Shown piece by piece: positions 46,761 to 57,448 of a stretch of 64,000 nt of DNA. Made by a program: the position numbers and the translations under genes. Each line of letters begins with the position of its first letter. The first letter of the stretch is position 1. Source of the DNA: Gracilariopsis chorda (lineage: Eukaryota; Rhodophyta; Florideophyceae; Gracilariales; Gracilariaceae); NCBI GenBank assembly GCA_003194525.1, contig NBIV01000307.1:1-64000 (forward strand), in the 5' to 3' direction. The notes under the pieces are model-generated. The model was not told the DNA's origin. It searched no databases and saw nothing but the letters and a program-made list of their open reading frames with translations.

Positions 46761-47232
46761 TGCTATTACCAATGCCTTCGATCATGCGTTGCATGACGGA
46801 GCTGAAAGCACAATTTCTATGCACACAACCGCCATTTTTACTTATTTGGTAAATCAGACCCAGTGCCCAGTACGTGTCTGTTTAGTGGTCGCATCGGACT
46901 GGATTTGGGGGATGGCTGTTTCACGCATGGCCAGCTGTACGTCGCCTGTTCTCGGACAAACAACCCGTCCAACATCGTGGCCTGTCTCCCTGCTGGTAGC
47001 ACCTCTACCAATAATGTAGTGTACCCCGAAGTTCTCTCGTAGACGGACTTGATAGCTTTAAGTAAACATCTTCTTTTTTCTTTCATTTTTTTCTTTTCTT
47101 CTCCCTTCTTACTCCCCAACCATACTTGCATTCTACAAAAAAATTACCCAGAACCCGCTATCCAAATACTCCTTTCACTCTAATGTTTCTTTTACTCCTT
47201 AACGCGTGCGAAGCACGCAATGGAGCCACTTG

Positions 47233-48900
47233 TACCGACGAAGATACCTGTCTCGGAGGTTCTCGGGATAACAGACCCTAAGGGGGGGGAGGAGACCGCT
47301 CAATTGACCGCTCAATTCGGTGATGGTAATGGACAACAACCTCACGAGGTGAGTTCGGGTACCGCACCCCTCGAAACCTCGGAAGTAGGCTACCAACTGG
47401 TACAGAACAGAAGAATCCTGTTGAGGAATTAGCAAAATTGGACTTGACTCATGTCCCAGAATCCCATCGGGAGAAGCTCAGGGGCATGCTGAAAGAATTC
47501 ACTCCCATGTGGGATGGTTCCTTGGGAAAGATAGGAATTACAGAGCACCTCATCGAACTCCTTCCGAAAGCTCAGACTGTTTCACAACACCCTTATAGGG
47601 CTGGCCCGAAAGCACGGGAAGAGGAGAAATCTCAAGTCGAGAAGATGTTACGCGCTGGCGTCATTGAGCCTGCTCAGTCCGCTTGGGCGTCGCCAGTCGT
47701 GCTAGCTCCAAAACCGGATGGATCGTGGTGCTTTTGTATTGACTACCGGCGTCTCAATACGGTCACGGTTAAGGACGTTTACCCAATTCCACGAATGGAT
47801 GAATGTATCGACTCCCTTGGGGATGCTAATGTGTTCACTACCCTTGATGCAAATTGGGGTTATTGGCAAGTTCCTATCAGGAAAGAGGACCGAGAGAAGA
47901 CGGCTTTCGTATGTCATCAAGGATTGTTCCGATTTCGGAGAATGCCTTTCGGGCTTACGAACGCTCCTGCTACATTTCAAAGGGCAATCGACATACTGCT
48001 AGCTCCATTCAAATGGAAAACGTGTCTTGTTTACCTCGACGATATAATCGTTTTCTCCAATAACTTGGATGAGCACTTATCCCACGTTCGGGAAGTAATG
48101 AAGGTACTGCGCGACGCAGGTATAACTCTGAAACTCAAGAAGTGTGAGTTCTTTACCGAATCGGTGAAATATCTGGGTCATATCATCCGTCCCGGAAAGC
48201 TTTTGATCGATCAAGTGAGAGTCAATTCCTTGAAGGAAGCGAAGCACCCAACTACTCAGACTGAGCTGCGTTCCTTTGTAGGATTGTGTAACGTGTACCG
48301 TCGTTTCGTTCCGAACTTTGCGGAGATTGCTACACCTTTGAACAGGTTACTGACCAAAGGTCAACCAGTCAAACTGAACCCTTTCGGGGACACGGAGTCA
48401 TCCGCTTTCACGGAATTGGTGAACGCCGTGACGTCCGCACCGATTTTGGCATTACCCACTCTGGGTCTTCCATACGAAGTCGATACCGACGCTAGTGCTA
48501 ACCAAATTGGTTGTGCGTTGTTTCAAACCAATGAAGATGGTGAATGACACCCCATCGGGTTTTGGTCGCGATCTCTAAACGTGCATGAACGTAATTATTC
48601 CGTCTCGGAGGAGGGGTGTCTCGCCGTTGTGTGGGCACTCTCTACTCTACGACATTATTTGATGGGTGTTCACTTTACCGTACATACGGACCATTCCTGC
48701 CTCCGTTGGCTTATGGAAATTACCGAACCGTCGGGCCGGTTGATGCGTTGGCGTCTCCGACTGTCGGAATTTGATTTCGATATTCTGTACAGGAAGGGTA
48801 CCCTGAACACTCAGACAGATGCGTTATCCCGTTTGGGAACCAATTCTGAAGCACTTCCGACTGCGGACTTGGACATACCATGTTTTATGGTGAAAGACTT
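47233..48900 (+). pseudogene. Gypsy reverse transcriptase and RNase H
   Basis: It continues gypsy pol after the Helitron pair, with a frame change near 47380. The RT has ASPVVLAPKPDGSW, FTTLDANWGYWQVPI, RMPFGLTNAPATFQR and the catalytic CLVYLDDIIVFS (YLDD, near 48026-48060), followed by KYLGHII. RNase H starts YEVDTDASANQIGCALF, with TDHSCLRWLM and KGTLNTQTDALSRLG. One TGA at 48545-48547 lies where relatives have Arg (GE-stop-HPIGFWSRSL). Apart from that the frame is open, so this part is well preserved. Confidence 0.88.
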
Positions 48901-50720
48901 GGATGACGGAGCCGAAATCCTTTTGGATGATATATGTGACGACATACTCGTCACGAGAGATGTAGAACCACCTATTGGTTCTTTTATACCCATTACTTCC
49001 GAGGAGTTAATACGTGAGCAACAGACAGATCCGTTCTGTACTCAGATCTGTGCTCGCGTCAATGGAGGATGTCAGATACCGTTTTCGGTTAACTATCAAG
49101 GCTACCTTGTCAGGTTTGTTAACTCAAACCCACAAATCGTGGTGCCTCACTCGCTACAGCAGCGAATTCTTCACTTGGTACATTATGTGAAGGTTGGCGC
49201 TCATCCTGGTGGAAGAAAACTGTATCTCACATTGAGAAGGGATTTCTACTGGCCAGCTATGGCATTCGACTGCTACGCGGTGCGCCGTTCCTGTACAGGA
49301 TGTGCGAAGAATGACGTTAAGCTACGCAAATACTCTAAAGAGTTAACGTTATACCCTGCCAGGGCACCGTTGGAATTCGTGGCCATCGATCTCCTCGGAG
49401 AACTGATTAGAACTCCCCGTGGGAATCGGTACCTATTGGTAATCACAGCCCGATTCTCCAAATGGGTTCGGACAGTTCCGCTCAAGCGGATTACGGCAAG
49501 TATTGTCGCAAAGGCGTTCGTCACCCATTGGGTATTCGTTTATGGACCACCCGTACAGGTGCTTTCCGATAACGGACCTCAATTCACGTCGAAGTTCTTT
49601 CAAGACGTTTGCCGTATCCTGGATATAAGGAATCTGTTGTAACAACGTACCACCCTCAGGGTAATGGTCAGGTGGAAAGGTTTAACCGAACGATGCTTAA
49701 AGCATTACCGTCCTTCGTTGCTGATCGCCCGAAGGATTGGGACCTGTACACAGACGCAATCACATATGCGTACAATACCCAAGTGCATAGGGTTACGTCT
49801 TTATCACCATTCGAACTGGTACTGTCGCGTTTACCGCCGCCGGTTTCTATCGAAACACAGCCAACACTGGCAACTTACCCTTCGCCGGTTTTTTATTGCG
49901 AGTACTGGAAAGGATGGCTAAAGAAGATGGTTCCGGTTGCACGGAAAGCTATGGAAAGGCGCAAAACGCTTACAAGCGTAACTTCGATCAGAAGATTCGG
50001 AGCCCTTTACCGGAAATTCGGGCGAACGATTTTGTCTTCCTTGGAAAGGAATACTACAATCCTAAGAAGGAAGGTCACCATAAGCTTTCTCCAATCATGG
50101 ATGGACCGTACCGTGTGGTATCAGTCGCACAGGACACTGTCGTGTTGGACATTAAATCTCAACACGAGAAGATATCACGCGACCGCGTTACTCGGGCACC
50201 CACTCCAAATCTGGAAGTGTTGAACTCACCTACAACCCTTTCAGGGAATGCTGACACGGTTGACCAGCCTTATGGTAATGGACAGCCGCATCCGGCAATT
50301 CTTCCGCACCCGGATCACGGACTAACTGATCTGCCGCCTACCGCTTCCAACAATGGAAATGCTGATCCGCTACACCCCGAACGGGTTCGGCACAACGACT
50401 CTCAGAGAGTAACACCCCCACAGGAGGTTTTCAGCAGACCCTTGGCTCCGCCTAAGGAGGTGGAGGAGAACACCGTTTCGGTTTCGGCGTCGCCCGCTGC
50501 AACCACGAATGGTAACGCTCCTGCCAAAGAGACAGTTGTCCCTACTGGGAATTCGCTGCAAACTCGCGCATCACGCGATGGCACCGCAGAACCGGTAAGA
50601 AAAAAAGTCAGAAGCGATGAAAACAGTCCTGCAAAGGATGATGAACAGAACGATGAAACAAACCAATCTGGTAACCTGTCATGTGATACTTCTCGCATTC
50701 GCGATTGTGCTACTGGGTAA
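48901..50720 (+). pseudogene. Gypsy integrase and C-terminal region
   Basis: The zinc domain reads LHLVHYVKVGAHPGGRKL...CTGCAKND (HHCC). The catalytic core has FVAIDLLGEL (first Asp), VLSDNGPQFTSKFF (second Asp) and, after a frameshift near 49640, TYHPQGNGQVERFNRTML (Glu). A second frame change follows near 49900, and then AYKRNFDQKIRSPLPEIRANDFVFL and DGPYRVVSVAQDTVVLD, the usual beta-barrel C-terminal domain. The frame ends with a long Asn/Pro/Thr-rich tail at 50720. The broken frame makes a functional integrase unlikely. Confidence 0.85.
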
Positions 50721-51315
50721 CCGAAGAAGACGGTATCCGAAGACCCGAATCGGGTAGTGTCTGCCGACCGGCACGCGGGAGAACTCGATGGCCAGGACGG
50801 GGATCCAGCTTGGAACGACGTCTGGAACTGGGAGTAAGTGAACTCCGAAGGAGATGCGAAACCATGATTGGTGGACAATTGGACCATGAAGGACCCGCTC
50901 AGGGTGTGCATTACGTCATAACGCGGTGGCGTGCGATCGCGCTTGTGAAATGAATGGCGCTCCGTGACTCCCTGCCAGGAACGGACAAACCCTAGACGGG
51001 CACGTGCCAGAATTGTGGCGCACAAGCGAACCTTCCGGCCAATCGGATTTTTCGGAAATTTCCCCGTGGACCGGCGGTCCGCCGCCCTTGCACAGGGAGT
51101 GTCGAAGAGGTGCACCACCGTCAGAACAGTCTTCGCGCTGAAGCGGTTCATCGCCTGAATTGCCGAAGCTACCGTTCGTCGGTTAGGACTCCGTTACGGA
51201 AGAAACAATACTTCCTGGACTCAGGAAAGCGAGACCTTTCGAGTGAACCCATTCGGGTGAGCGACGCGCTTCCGAGACCGGAATATAGCCGCCAGACACT
51301 CTGAAGCTGACCATA
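50721..51315 (+). other. Gypsy pol to chromodomain spacer, no gene seen
   Basis: About 600 bp between the integrase tail and the chromodomain frame. Only short ORFs in several frames are present and none is recognised. Confidence 0.5.
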
Positions 51316-51585
51316 GTGGTTCTATTGCCTCTTCCTTCGCCAGAGATGGCACGGCAAAGTTCCAAACTGGATTTCTACCGCATGGAGTTCGTGGTTAAAC
51401 GCACTGTGTGTCATGAAGTTACCCCGGAGGGTGAGTGGTTCTATCAAATCCGTTGGTACGGATACTCTCCCGAAGAGGATACGTTGGAGCCAGTCAAACA
51501 CCTCCCGAGGTCTAAGATCATATCCTATCACCGACGGATGCGGTTGGCTCTACCTCCAAATTTGGATGAAGCACTAGTTGGCTAA
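51316..51585 (+). pseudogene. Gypsy chromodomain
   Basis: The frame contains MEFVVKRTVCHEVTPEGEW, then YQIRWYGYSPEEDTLEPV and LPRSKIISYHRR. This fits a chromodomain (strands, WYGY, then the usual ENTWEP as EDTLEP). One aromatic of the consensus (Trp) is Leu. In chromoviruses this module sits at the end of integrase and guides insertion to modified histones. Here it is separated from integrase by 600 bp with stops, so it is not fused in the present sequence. Confidence 0.75.
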
Positions 51586-51881
51586 TCCGAACCTGGAAAC
51601 ACTACGTTACCACGATGGTCGTTCTTGGGGAGACTCTCGCGAGTGCGACCCATGTTGGAAGGGGAAACAAGAAGGGGAATACCGGAAACGGTTCAGAACA
51701 ACAAACCGGAAACGGTTACAGAAGCAGGGAAACTGAAGAAATTGGATCCTGGAATAGGAAGAATGAAGTGGAAAGAAGATCTCAGAAGAGAAGAAGAAGA
51801 AGCGAAGAATTACCACTAACTGGTTGTACTAATTCACAAGTCTATCTGTCTACCGCAAGGGTCGCCGTCACCATCAATTGG

Positions 51882-52310
51882 TTAGCCACCCGTACTTGGT
51901 CCGGCTCCGGATGAGGCTCCCGCTCCGCTGGGCGGATTGGTTGGACCTACACCAAAGTTGGCGGCGAACGCCAGCATCTGGTCGATATCCGTCATTGCCG
52001 GAGGGAGCGGGACCCCGAACCTTTGCAAAGTTTGTCGAAGAGTCGCAGCTTGCGGCGTCAATACCGGCCCCAGTTGCGGAAGAACATTCCAGCCCGTCGG
52101 AGCTTGAGAACCTGCCACAGGTGTTGTTTCGGTCCCACCGACAGCTATACCACCAGGTGGTACGGCCACGAGCGGCGCAGACGACCCAATGGGTAATTCA
52201 GGCTCCTCCGTCACTGTCGGGAGAGGATTGGAAGGAAACCCAGGAGGGTCGTCAGTGAGAGGGGCTTGTGAGGAAGAACTCCCCAAGGGATTGGTATGGG
52301 ACGGCTGCAT
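51882..52310 (-). CDS. Antisense ORF upstream of gypsy 3' LTR
   Basis: A 142-residue minus-strand ORF starts at an ATG (52310) and stops at TAA (51882-51884). The product is rich in Pro, Thr, Ser, Ala and Gly, with a more ordered-looking C-terminal part (LTPQAATLRQTLQRFGVPLPPAMTDIDQMLAFAANFGVG). I recognise no domain. A strong TATATATAG box lies about 130 bp upstream in its orientation (near 52442-52451). Some Ty3/gypsy elements of other hosts have antisense ORFs at this position. The overlapping plus-strand frame is less protein-like. Confidence 0.45.
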   Translation of the reverse strand: MQPSHTNPLGSSSSQAPLTDDPPGFPSNPLPTVTEEPELPIGSSAPLVAVPPGGIAVGGTETTPVAGSQAPTGWNVLPQLGPVLTPQAATLRQTLQRFGVPLPPAMTDIDQMLAFAANFGVGPTNPPSGAGASSGAGPSTGG

Positions 52311-52441
52311 TCCTGAGACAGGAGAGTGTGCGTTGGCAGATGTGTGTATATCCGGAGGCGGAAGATGCTCGGAAGACTAGGAAGGTGGTTGGTGCGTGTG
52401 CTGAACCGAGATGTCCGGTGAGCCCATGATGGGAGTCGTAC

Positions 52442-52451
52442 TATATATACG
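52442..52451 (-). promoter_or_regulatory. TATA box facing the antisense ORF
   Basis: The sequence TATATATAG on the minus strand is about 130 bp before the antisense ATG. TATA-like words are symmetric, so it could also act on the plus strand, but nothing downstream there except the LTR would use it. Confidence 0.45.
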
Positions 52452-52497
52452 CTTTCGCGTCACGTGAAATCCCGCGTCGCGGTGTGGCTTTCCCGGC

Positions 52498-52512
52498 TTA
52501 AGGAGGGGGAGA
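52498..52512 (+). promoter_or_regulatory. Gypsy polypurine tract
   Basis: The purine run AAGGAGGGGGAGA directly precedes the TGTGG start of the 3' LTR, the position where plus-strand DNA synthesis is primed in LTR elements. Confidence 0.8.
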
Positions 52513-53359
52513 TGTGGAGCAACGCTTTCCTGTCGGTTGGGAGTTGTTCCTATTCATAGGAGTATTCACTGGTGGATTGGTTCGATAGCTCATTTATGAG
52601 TTGATCCCTCGCGGGATAGCGATGAGGTGGCACTTGGGGGACCTGGACAGGTATTACTAGTGGCATTCTGGTGACAAATTGTACGCTGTACGCGTGCGGT
52701 AATTTCGGTTCCAATTTTGGATATTTAATTTTATGGTTATCGCCACTTGTGGCCCAGAAAGTGGGAACTCCACGTGCATGGACCTCAAGAGGTGTGCACC
52801 AAATTAGTTAATTTATTTAGTTTATTGTGGTGCAAACCTACTTAGGTAATCACGGCCTCGCCGTCAGCACCACCAGTAAATGGTAACTTTGGTTCTCTTT
52901 CGAGATATACTCTTTGCAGAGTAAGGCTCTGGTAAGAAAGGCCCTCGTAGGGATTACGACTCCTCGCGGAGAGTATCCACGGGTGGATTCCGTCTACCAT
53001 CCCCTTGGGAACATTCAGGCGTCACTAATGCTACAGTATCACCGTGTTCGGTATTGGTTATTTGTTCCACTGTCAGTCTTGGACTCCGCCCCAGTATTGG
53101 GTTCTTCGTCGTGGTGTTTACCACATTCCCGTTTGGGATTCGTTCTTTATTTTGGTTTGCACCGTCGCCTGGTCTGTTGCCGCGTTTTGCACGACCCGTC
53201 GCCGGTTCTGTTGGGTATTCCCTTTTTCCTTTTGCTTTCCTTCACAGGATATCGTGTCATTATACACTCACGTGTGTACCATCCGTCCCTGGAGTTTACC
53301 CTTTTTCTGGGCCATTCCCGAACCTCTGCAGGTATAGCCAGAACCACGTTGGTCTTACA
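52513..53359 (+). repeat. Gypsy 3' LTR
   Basis: It begins TGTGGAGCAACGCTTTC and ends near GGTCTTACA. It is related to 34950-35788 along its length, with shared blocks such as GTGGCCCAGA and GTGGGAACTCCACGTG. It shows many substitutions and several indels relative to the 5' LTR. Confidence 0.82.
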
Positions 53360-53639
53360 AGCCAGCCTTTACGTGGCGCAGAGGGCTCTCTCAACTGAGA
53401 GACCATCCCATAGGGAGCAAGGTCTCGAACACCTTGAGGGTACTTCCTGCTTCCGGGTTTTGCTCTACACAGATGACAGCCACGAAATGTAATGCTGCTG
53501 CACTCTATGAAGGCTGGAGAACTTTGCATAGTTCGATTTGATTGGGAGTCGATGAGAACAAAGATTTGCAGATTAGAGAGCGTCGGACACTTTCCATTTA
53601 CGGACCAAGATAACAGAGAGCAGAACTAATCCGGAAGAC

Positions 53640-54500
53640 TGTTTTGCTGGTAATTGATGAAGCTTCAATCTGTCCAGAAATGCTCTTTGATATTTTGTAA
53701 ACTGTCCTGAAGGACCTAAAATCCTCCACGAAAGACTTTAGAGGCATGGTCATAGTTATGGCTGGCGACTGTATGGAACTGCTTTCAGTGGTTCCAAGAA
53801 TGAGAATAGTATCCAAGAAGGATGGCACAATTCGTCTTTTTCGAGTGAGTCCCCTACGGGAGCTTCCATGGTACTGTTGCGAGCTTTGGGACAGATAAAT
53901 TAAAGCTCTTCGCCTTACAGAACAGATTCGTGCACCAAATGATCCAGTGCTTCCCAGACGTTTGCTCAGTCTTGATCTTGGGACGTTTCCAGAATCTGCA
54001 AAGCTTCCACTCATGTGTACATAAGATGTACACGAAGCATATAAGTTGCTGTGAAAATTGTTTACAACACGGAAAAACCAAGAAGTAAAGCTCAAGCAAT
54101 TGATTGTTTTGCCAAACAATAAGTTAGTTGAGGAACGTAACCAGAACAAAATTGGGTATTTCGCAAACAGGATGTTTGACTTGAAATTTGCAACGACAAT
54201 CGTTCCCAATCGAGGTCAAAACGGTGAAAACGTTCACAAAAATAGTATCATTGGACCTGAACGGACGTATAATTACGCTCCAACGAGAGTCTTGCATTAT
54301 CATTTGGAACTGAAATTGGGTATTTCTGTTATGGTGACTCGAAATATACTTCATCATCCGCACTTGCTGCATGGAAAGATGTTAATCGTTCCTGATATTT
54401 GCGCGGATTGATTCGCATTTCAGGAATAGAAGAACATGAGGAAACTCGGCAAAGATTTTTACTGTACTGCGTTGAATTTTTCTTTGAATTTGAAAATGTG
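53640..54500 (+). pseudogene. Decayed PIF1-type (Helitron) helicase fragment
   Basis: The plus-strand reading gives VIDEASICPEMLFDIL (DEA box), VIVMAGDCMELLSVVPR, ALRLTEQIRAPNDPVL and, after stops, the C-terminal part 54058-54411 with YAPTRVLHYHLELKLGISVMV. That last motif parallels GVPPHNLELKICAPVMV of the Helitron at 4832-5734. Walker A is missing and four or more stops occur. It is an old fragment, more AT-rich than the other Helitrons. Confidence 0.7.
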
Positions 54501-56329
54501 AAAATGAAACGTCCACCGGTTTCGATCAGATTGGAATTTGCAAGAACAATGCATAAAGTGTAAGCAAAAAGGCTGAAGAAAAAATGATAACTAACTTTTA
54601 GACAAACTGTTTTGGTCGGGTCAGTTCTTTGTTGGGGTTTTGCGTGTTAAAACATCTTATGATGTGCTCTTGATTCATAGTGAAGGAGATATGTCCCGAA
54701 ATGCACAATTGTTTCATCGAATGCTATTAAGTATCAACATTCTTGTTTTATAAGAGGTCGTAGAATTTCCAGATAGCCTTTATTAGTTTGAAATAATTTA
54801 GTTTATGCATAAACCAGAATCTGTGCGACCATCTTATGCAAACTCTCAGCCGTGACGCAAAGCCCCGCCTGTGGCCAACTGCTACCTTTTCCTCTTAGAG
54901 CATCTTTACCAGATTACCATACTCGCTTCTCTAATGAAAAAGTTCTGGCCAGGTGCTGAATGTTAATTGGGTATATCTACTGCTCTAATTCTCTGCAAAA
55001 GTGCCGAAATAGAATCTCAGTCCAACTCTACCGCAATACTCTCATATAACCTATTGAACACAGTTGTATTACATTCGCATGGTGTGTTCAAGGTAAATAG
55101 TTACTGCAGTTAAAACATGTTTGCTGTCACCAACCCAAGTGGGATGGCAAGCGCACACTGAAAAGATTGAGACAAAGAACATCTGAATGCCTGCAGAAAT
55201 ATTGGTGAAGTGGTACTGTTTTATGTTCACCACACTTCGACAATTATATTTAACTTCCGGTGCGCGCGGTTTTTGGGGACTCTTCTCAGTAAAACAGCGG
55301 TTAATATTGTCTTGGAATACTCTGCCTGTCTGATCCGTACTGGCTATTGAATGTTCAGACATTGCCGTCAATCCGAGAGCAAGAACACAATGTTATTCTG
55401 CATCCCAGTTCTTTTCGCGTCACATGGTTGACAGGATGCAAGTGCGGCCAGAAAGGTTGCATATTGCGTAGTAAGTAGCATTGAAGCTTTGGGGGTTTGC
55501 ATTGGTTTGCAATTTTGCCGGGAGACTACAAATGCGTCACTAGCCAATCTAGTGGGGGTTCGTGTTGTATCTATACGATACAATAGAATAAAACGTCGTT
55601 CTAATGAGGGGTCTAATAGAACCAGATCGTGCTCTACTTTATTGGGAATTTTTTTTGAATAGATTAGAAACCGTGCAGTAGAATGCCCTTTTTTTGGGGG
55701 AGGCTGAAAATTGGTCATTAGAATAGAGAATAGACGTTCGGTAGAGATGCTCTAATTAGTGAAAGTATTGGGAGATTGCACAAATCTTTTTTAATTTCGA
55801 GTTTGTAACTAAAATCCAAAAGTATGACGTGTACTGACTATTGACTTCAATATTTGATTGCACATGAATTAAGGATGCTTCCAAGACGTTAACTGGAATT
55901 TTGTCTCTTTGTTTTTGTTTCTTTCTGTTTGTTCTCACATGGGGCACTTTTGATCTTCGCATTTTGCATTCATTTGTACTTTCGGTCCACTGTGCTTATC
56001 TGCACGGGCCTTTCACCTACGAAGGGCACCATTTTTATTCTACTTCATCGTTTAACTGCGGCCACCCTGCATCACGGTCTGGTGATGGTGCCACACAGTT
56101 TTCAAGATCTGTCAAAAACCCACCGACTTTTGACACATCTTGAATATTGCACACAACTAAGCCACAGTGTAGTCGAGCCGTCTTCCTTTGCACGACTTCG
56201 AGTTTATTGGACGCAGAATTGCTCGAGACAAGCGGAACGGAAGGCAAGTGGGGGTATGTTTGTAGTCTACGGAGCCTATTCTAGCATCCAACAGGGTAGA
56301 GCAATGGAGGAGATGAGTATCCGCGCACC
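54501..56329. other. No convincing gene between TE region and gene island
   Basis: The sequence is AT-rich with short ORFs. The longest is minus 55368-55718 (116 residues, ATG start), with no recognised domain and an ordinary composition, so I do not call it. No LTR, Helitron end or tandem repeat was recognised. Confidence 0.5.
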
Positions 56330-57104
56330 TCAATAACGGTTTCCGAAAAACTTCTTTGTAGTTTCGCTGCTCAGAAGCTTGTTAGCGTTCTCTTCAAATG
56401 CGGCCTTGGGATCCTTGAGGGTGTCCTTAAGCAGATTCTTCAGACCGCCACTGTTTTGTGGGGGTTTGTAACCGGGCTCTGGCGGCGGAGGAGGCTTGCC
56501 CGTATACCCGGGCATGCCGTTCGGGGGAGGCGGAGCCGCCCCCCGTACCCGCCACCGTACCCCCCGGAGCGGGCTGTACGGCTAGGGTGGACGCTTGAAC
56601 TGCGTTGGTAGGCGGCGGCGGGGCCGCACCGGTGTAGCCCGGCGCGGTGTAGCCCGGCGCGGTGTAGCCCGGCGCGGTGTAGCCCGGTGCGGTGTAGCCC
56701 GGCGCGGTGTAGCCCGGGGCCCCGGACGGGGTCGAGTTGACGTGCGGCGCAAGCGGGGCGGAGCCGGGGTAGCCCGGCGGTATGCCAGCCGGAGCGCCAG
56801 GGGGAGGGGAATGGGTGGTGTGCGGGGTGGGGCCGCCGGGCGGCGGAGGTGGCGGCGTGCCACCATATCCCGTAGGTGCCCCGACTGTGTGAGGAGCGGG
56901 CGGTGCGTAGCCACCACCGGGCGGCGGGGGCACTCCGGAATAGGGTGGCGGTGGTACACCAGGATACGGCATTGGCTGGGGGGCATAAGGCACGGGCGGC
57001 GCTGTGCCATAGGGAGCGCTGTACGGATACGGGTAAGGCGTGAGCGGCGGCCCGCCGATTGGGGTGCCGTACGGCGGGCGACGGTTCGGCGGCGGCGGCG
57101 GCAT
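56330..57104 (-). pseudogene. Proline/glycine/tyrosine-rich protein, one frameshift
   Basis: The start is the ATG at 57104 (MPPPPPNRRPPYGTPIGG), with an in-frame TAA just upstream, so the N-terminus is fixed. The protein is a low-complexity chain of Pro, Gly, Tyr and Ala with PYPYPYSAPYG- and GVPPPP-type units and six APGYT repeats. The 56515-56330 frame supplies a C-terminus LKNLLKDTLKDPKAAFEENANKLLSSETTKKFF ending in a stop at 56330. The two frames join if one base is dropped in the six-G run near 56534; the span of 775 bases is one more than a multiple of three. It may be a sequencing error, a real mutation or a tiny intron. Function unknown; it is possibly a disordered adaptor or secreted protein. 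Confidence 0.6.
56629..56719. repeat. 15-bp coding tandem repeat, 6 copies
   Basis: The plus-strand unit CGGTGTAGCCCGGCG, repeated six times with two changes, encodes APGYT on the minus strand inside the proline-rich gene. It is likely to vary in copy number. Confidence 0.9.
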
Positions 57105-57448
57105 CGGTGATGGGGCTTAGGGACGGGCTTGCGGGGACGTTGAGGTGGTGGTGAACAAAACTGGATGTGCGTGTTTTACACAGTTGGCGACTGGGGCGAC
57201 ACACTGGGCGAAGATGCAACCTCCAGTGGAGCATGCCTCGCGATTCGCCGAGCACGTACACCTGTATCTAAATACCAAACAATGGCGCACGACAACCGTG
57301 CCATGATATCCTACACCACCCACACGCATTTGACCATTTTCTACAATATCTCTTTTTGCTGTGAAGCAGCGCTTTTCAGGACACAGTCCAATCCCGTTCC
57401 ATCTAGTTGAATCGTGTTTAGTCGGAGCCTCTCCAGTTGTAGCGTCTC

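Larger units (their letters stand above)
45171..47232 (+). mobile_element. Non-autonomous Helitron derivative
   Basis: The 5' end is TCCCCCTTTGCTAAAG (45171) and the 3' end CTTG at 47229-47232, after the perfect hairpin GCGTGC-GAA-GCACGC (47204-47218). Its last 370 bp match the last part of the upstream Helitron (44679-45084) except for a deletion of about 50 bp, so it retains only a scrap of helicase. The middle (about 45480-46850) is unrelated cargo made of satellites and hairpins. The base after it is T 47233, completing the A/T insertion site in the gypsy element. Confidence 0.82.
34950..53359 (+). mobile_element. Ty3/gypsy chromovirus with Helitron insertion
   Basis: The layout is LTR (34950-35788), gag, protease, [Helitron pair 38987-47232], RT, RNase H, integrase, chromodomain, antisense ORF, polypurine tract, LTR (52513-53359). 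Order RT-RH-IN and the C-terminal chromodomain define a chromovirus. Without the inserted DNA the element is about 10.2 kb, long for the family. Several stops and frameshifts show it is inactive. The 5-bp flanks (GTTAG and AGCCA) do not match, so no target duplication is visible. Confidence 0.85.

Noticed and set aside
55368..55718. 116-residue minus-strand ORF near the gene island
   Set aside because: It has an ATG start but no domain, no neighbour signal and ordinary length for chance in this sequence.
56595..57110. Plus-strand 171-residue Arg/Gly-rich ORF
   Set aside because: It is the complement of the proline-rich gene; the minus strand has the better start, an upstream stop and a non-repetitive C-terminus.
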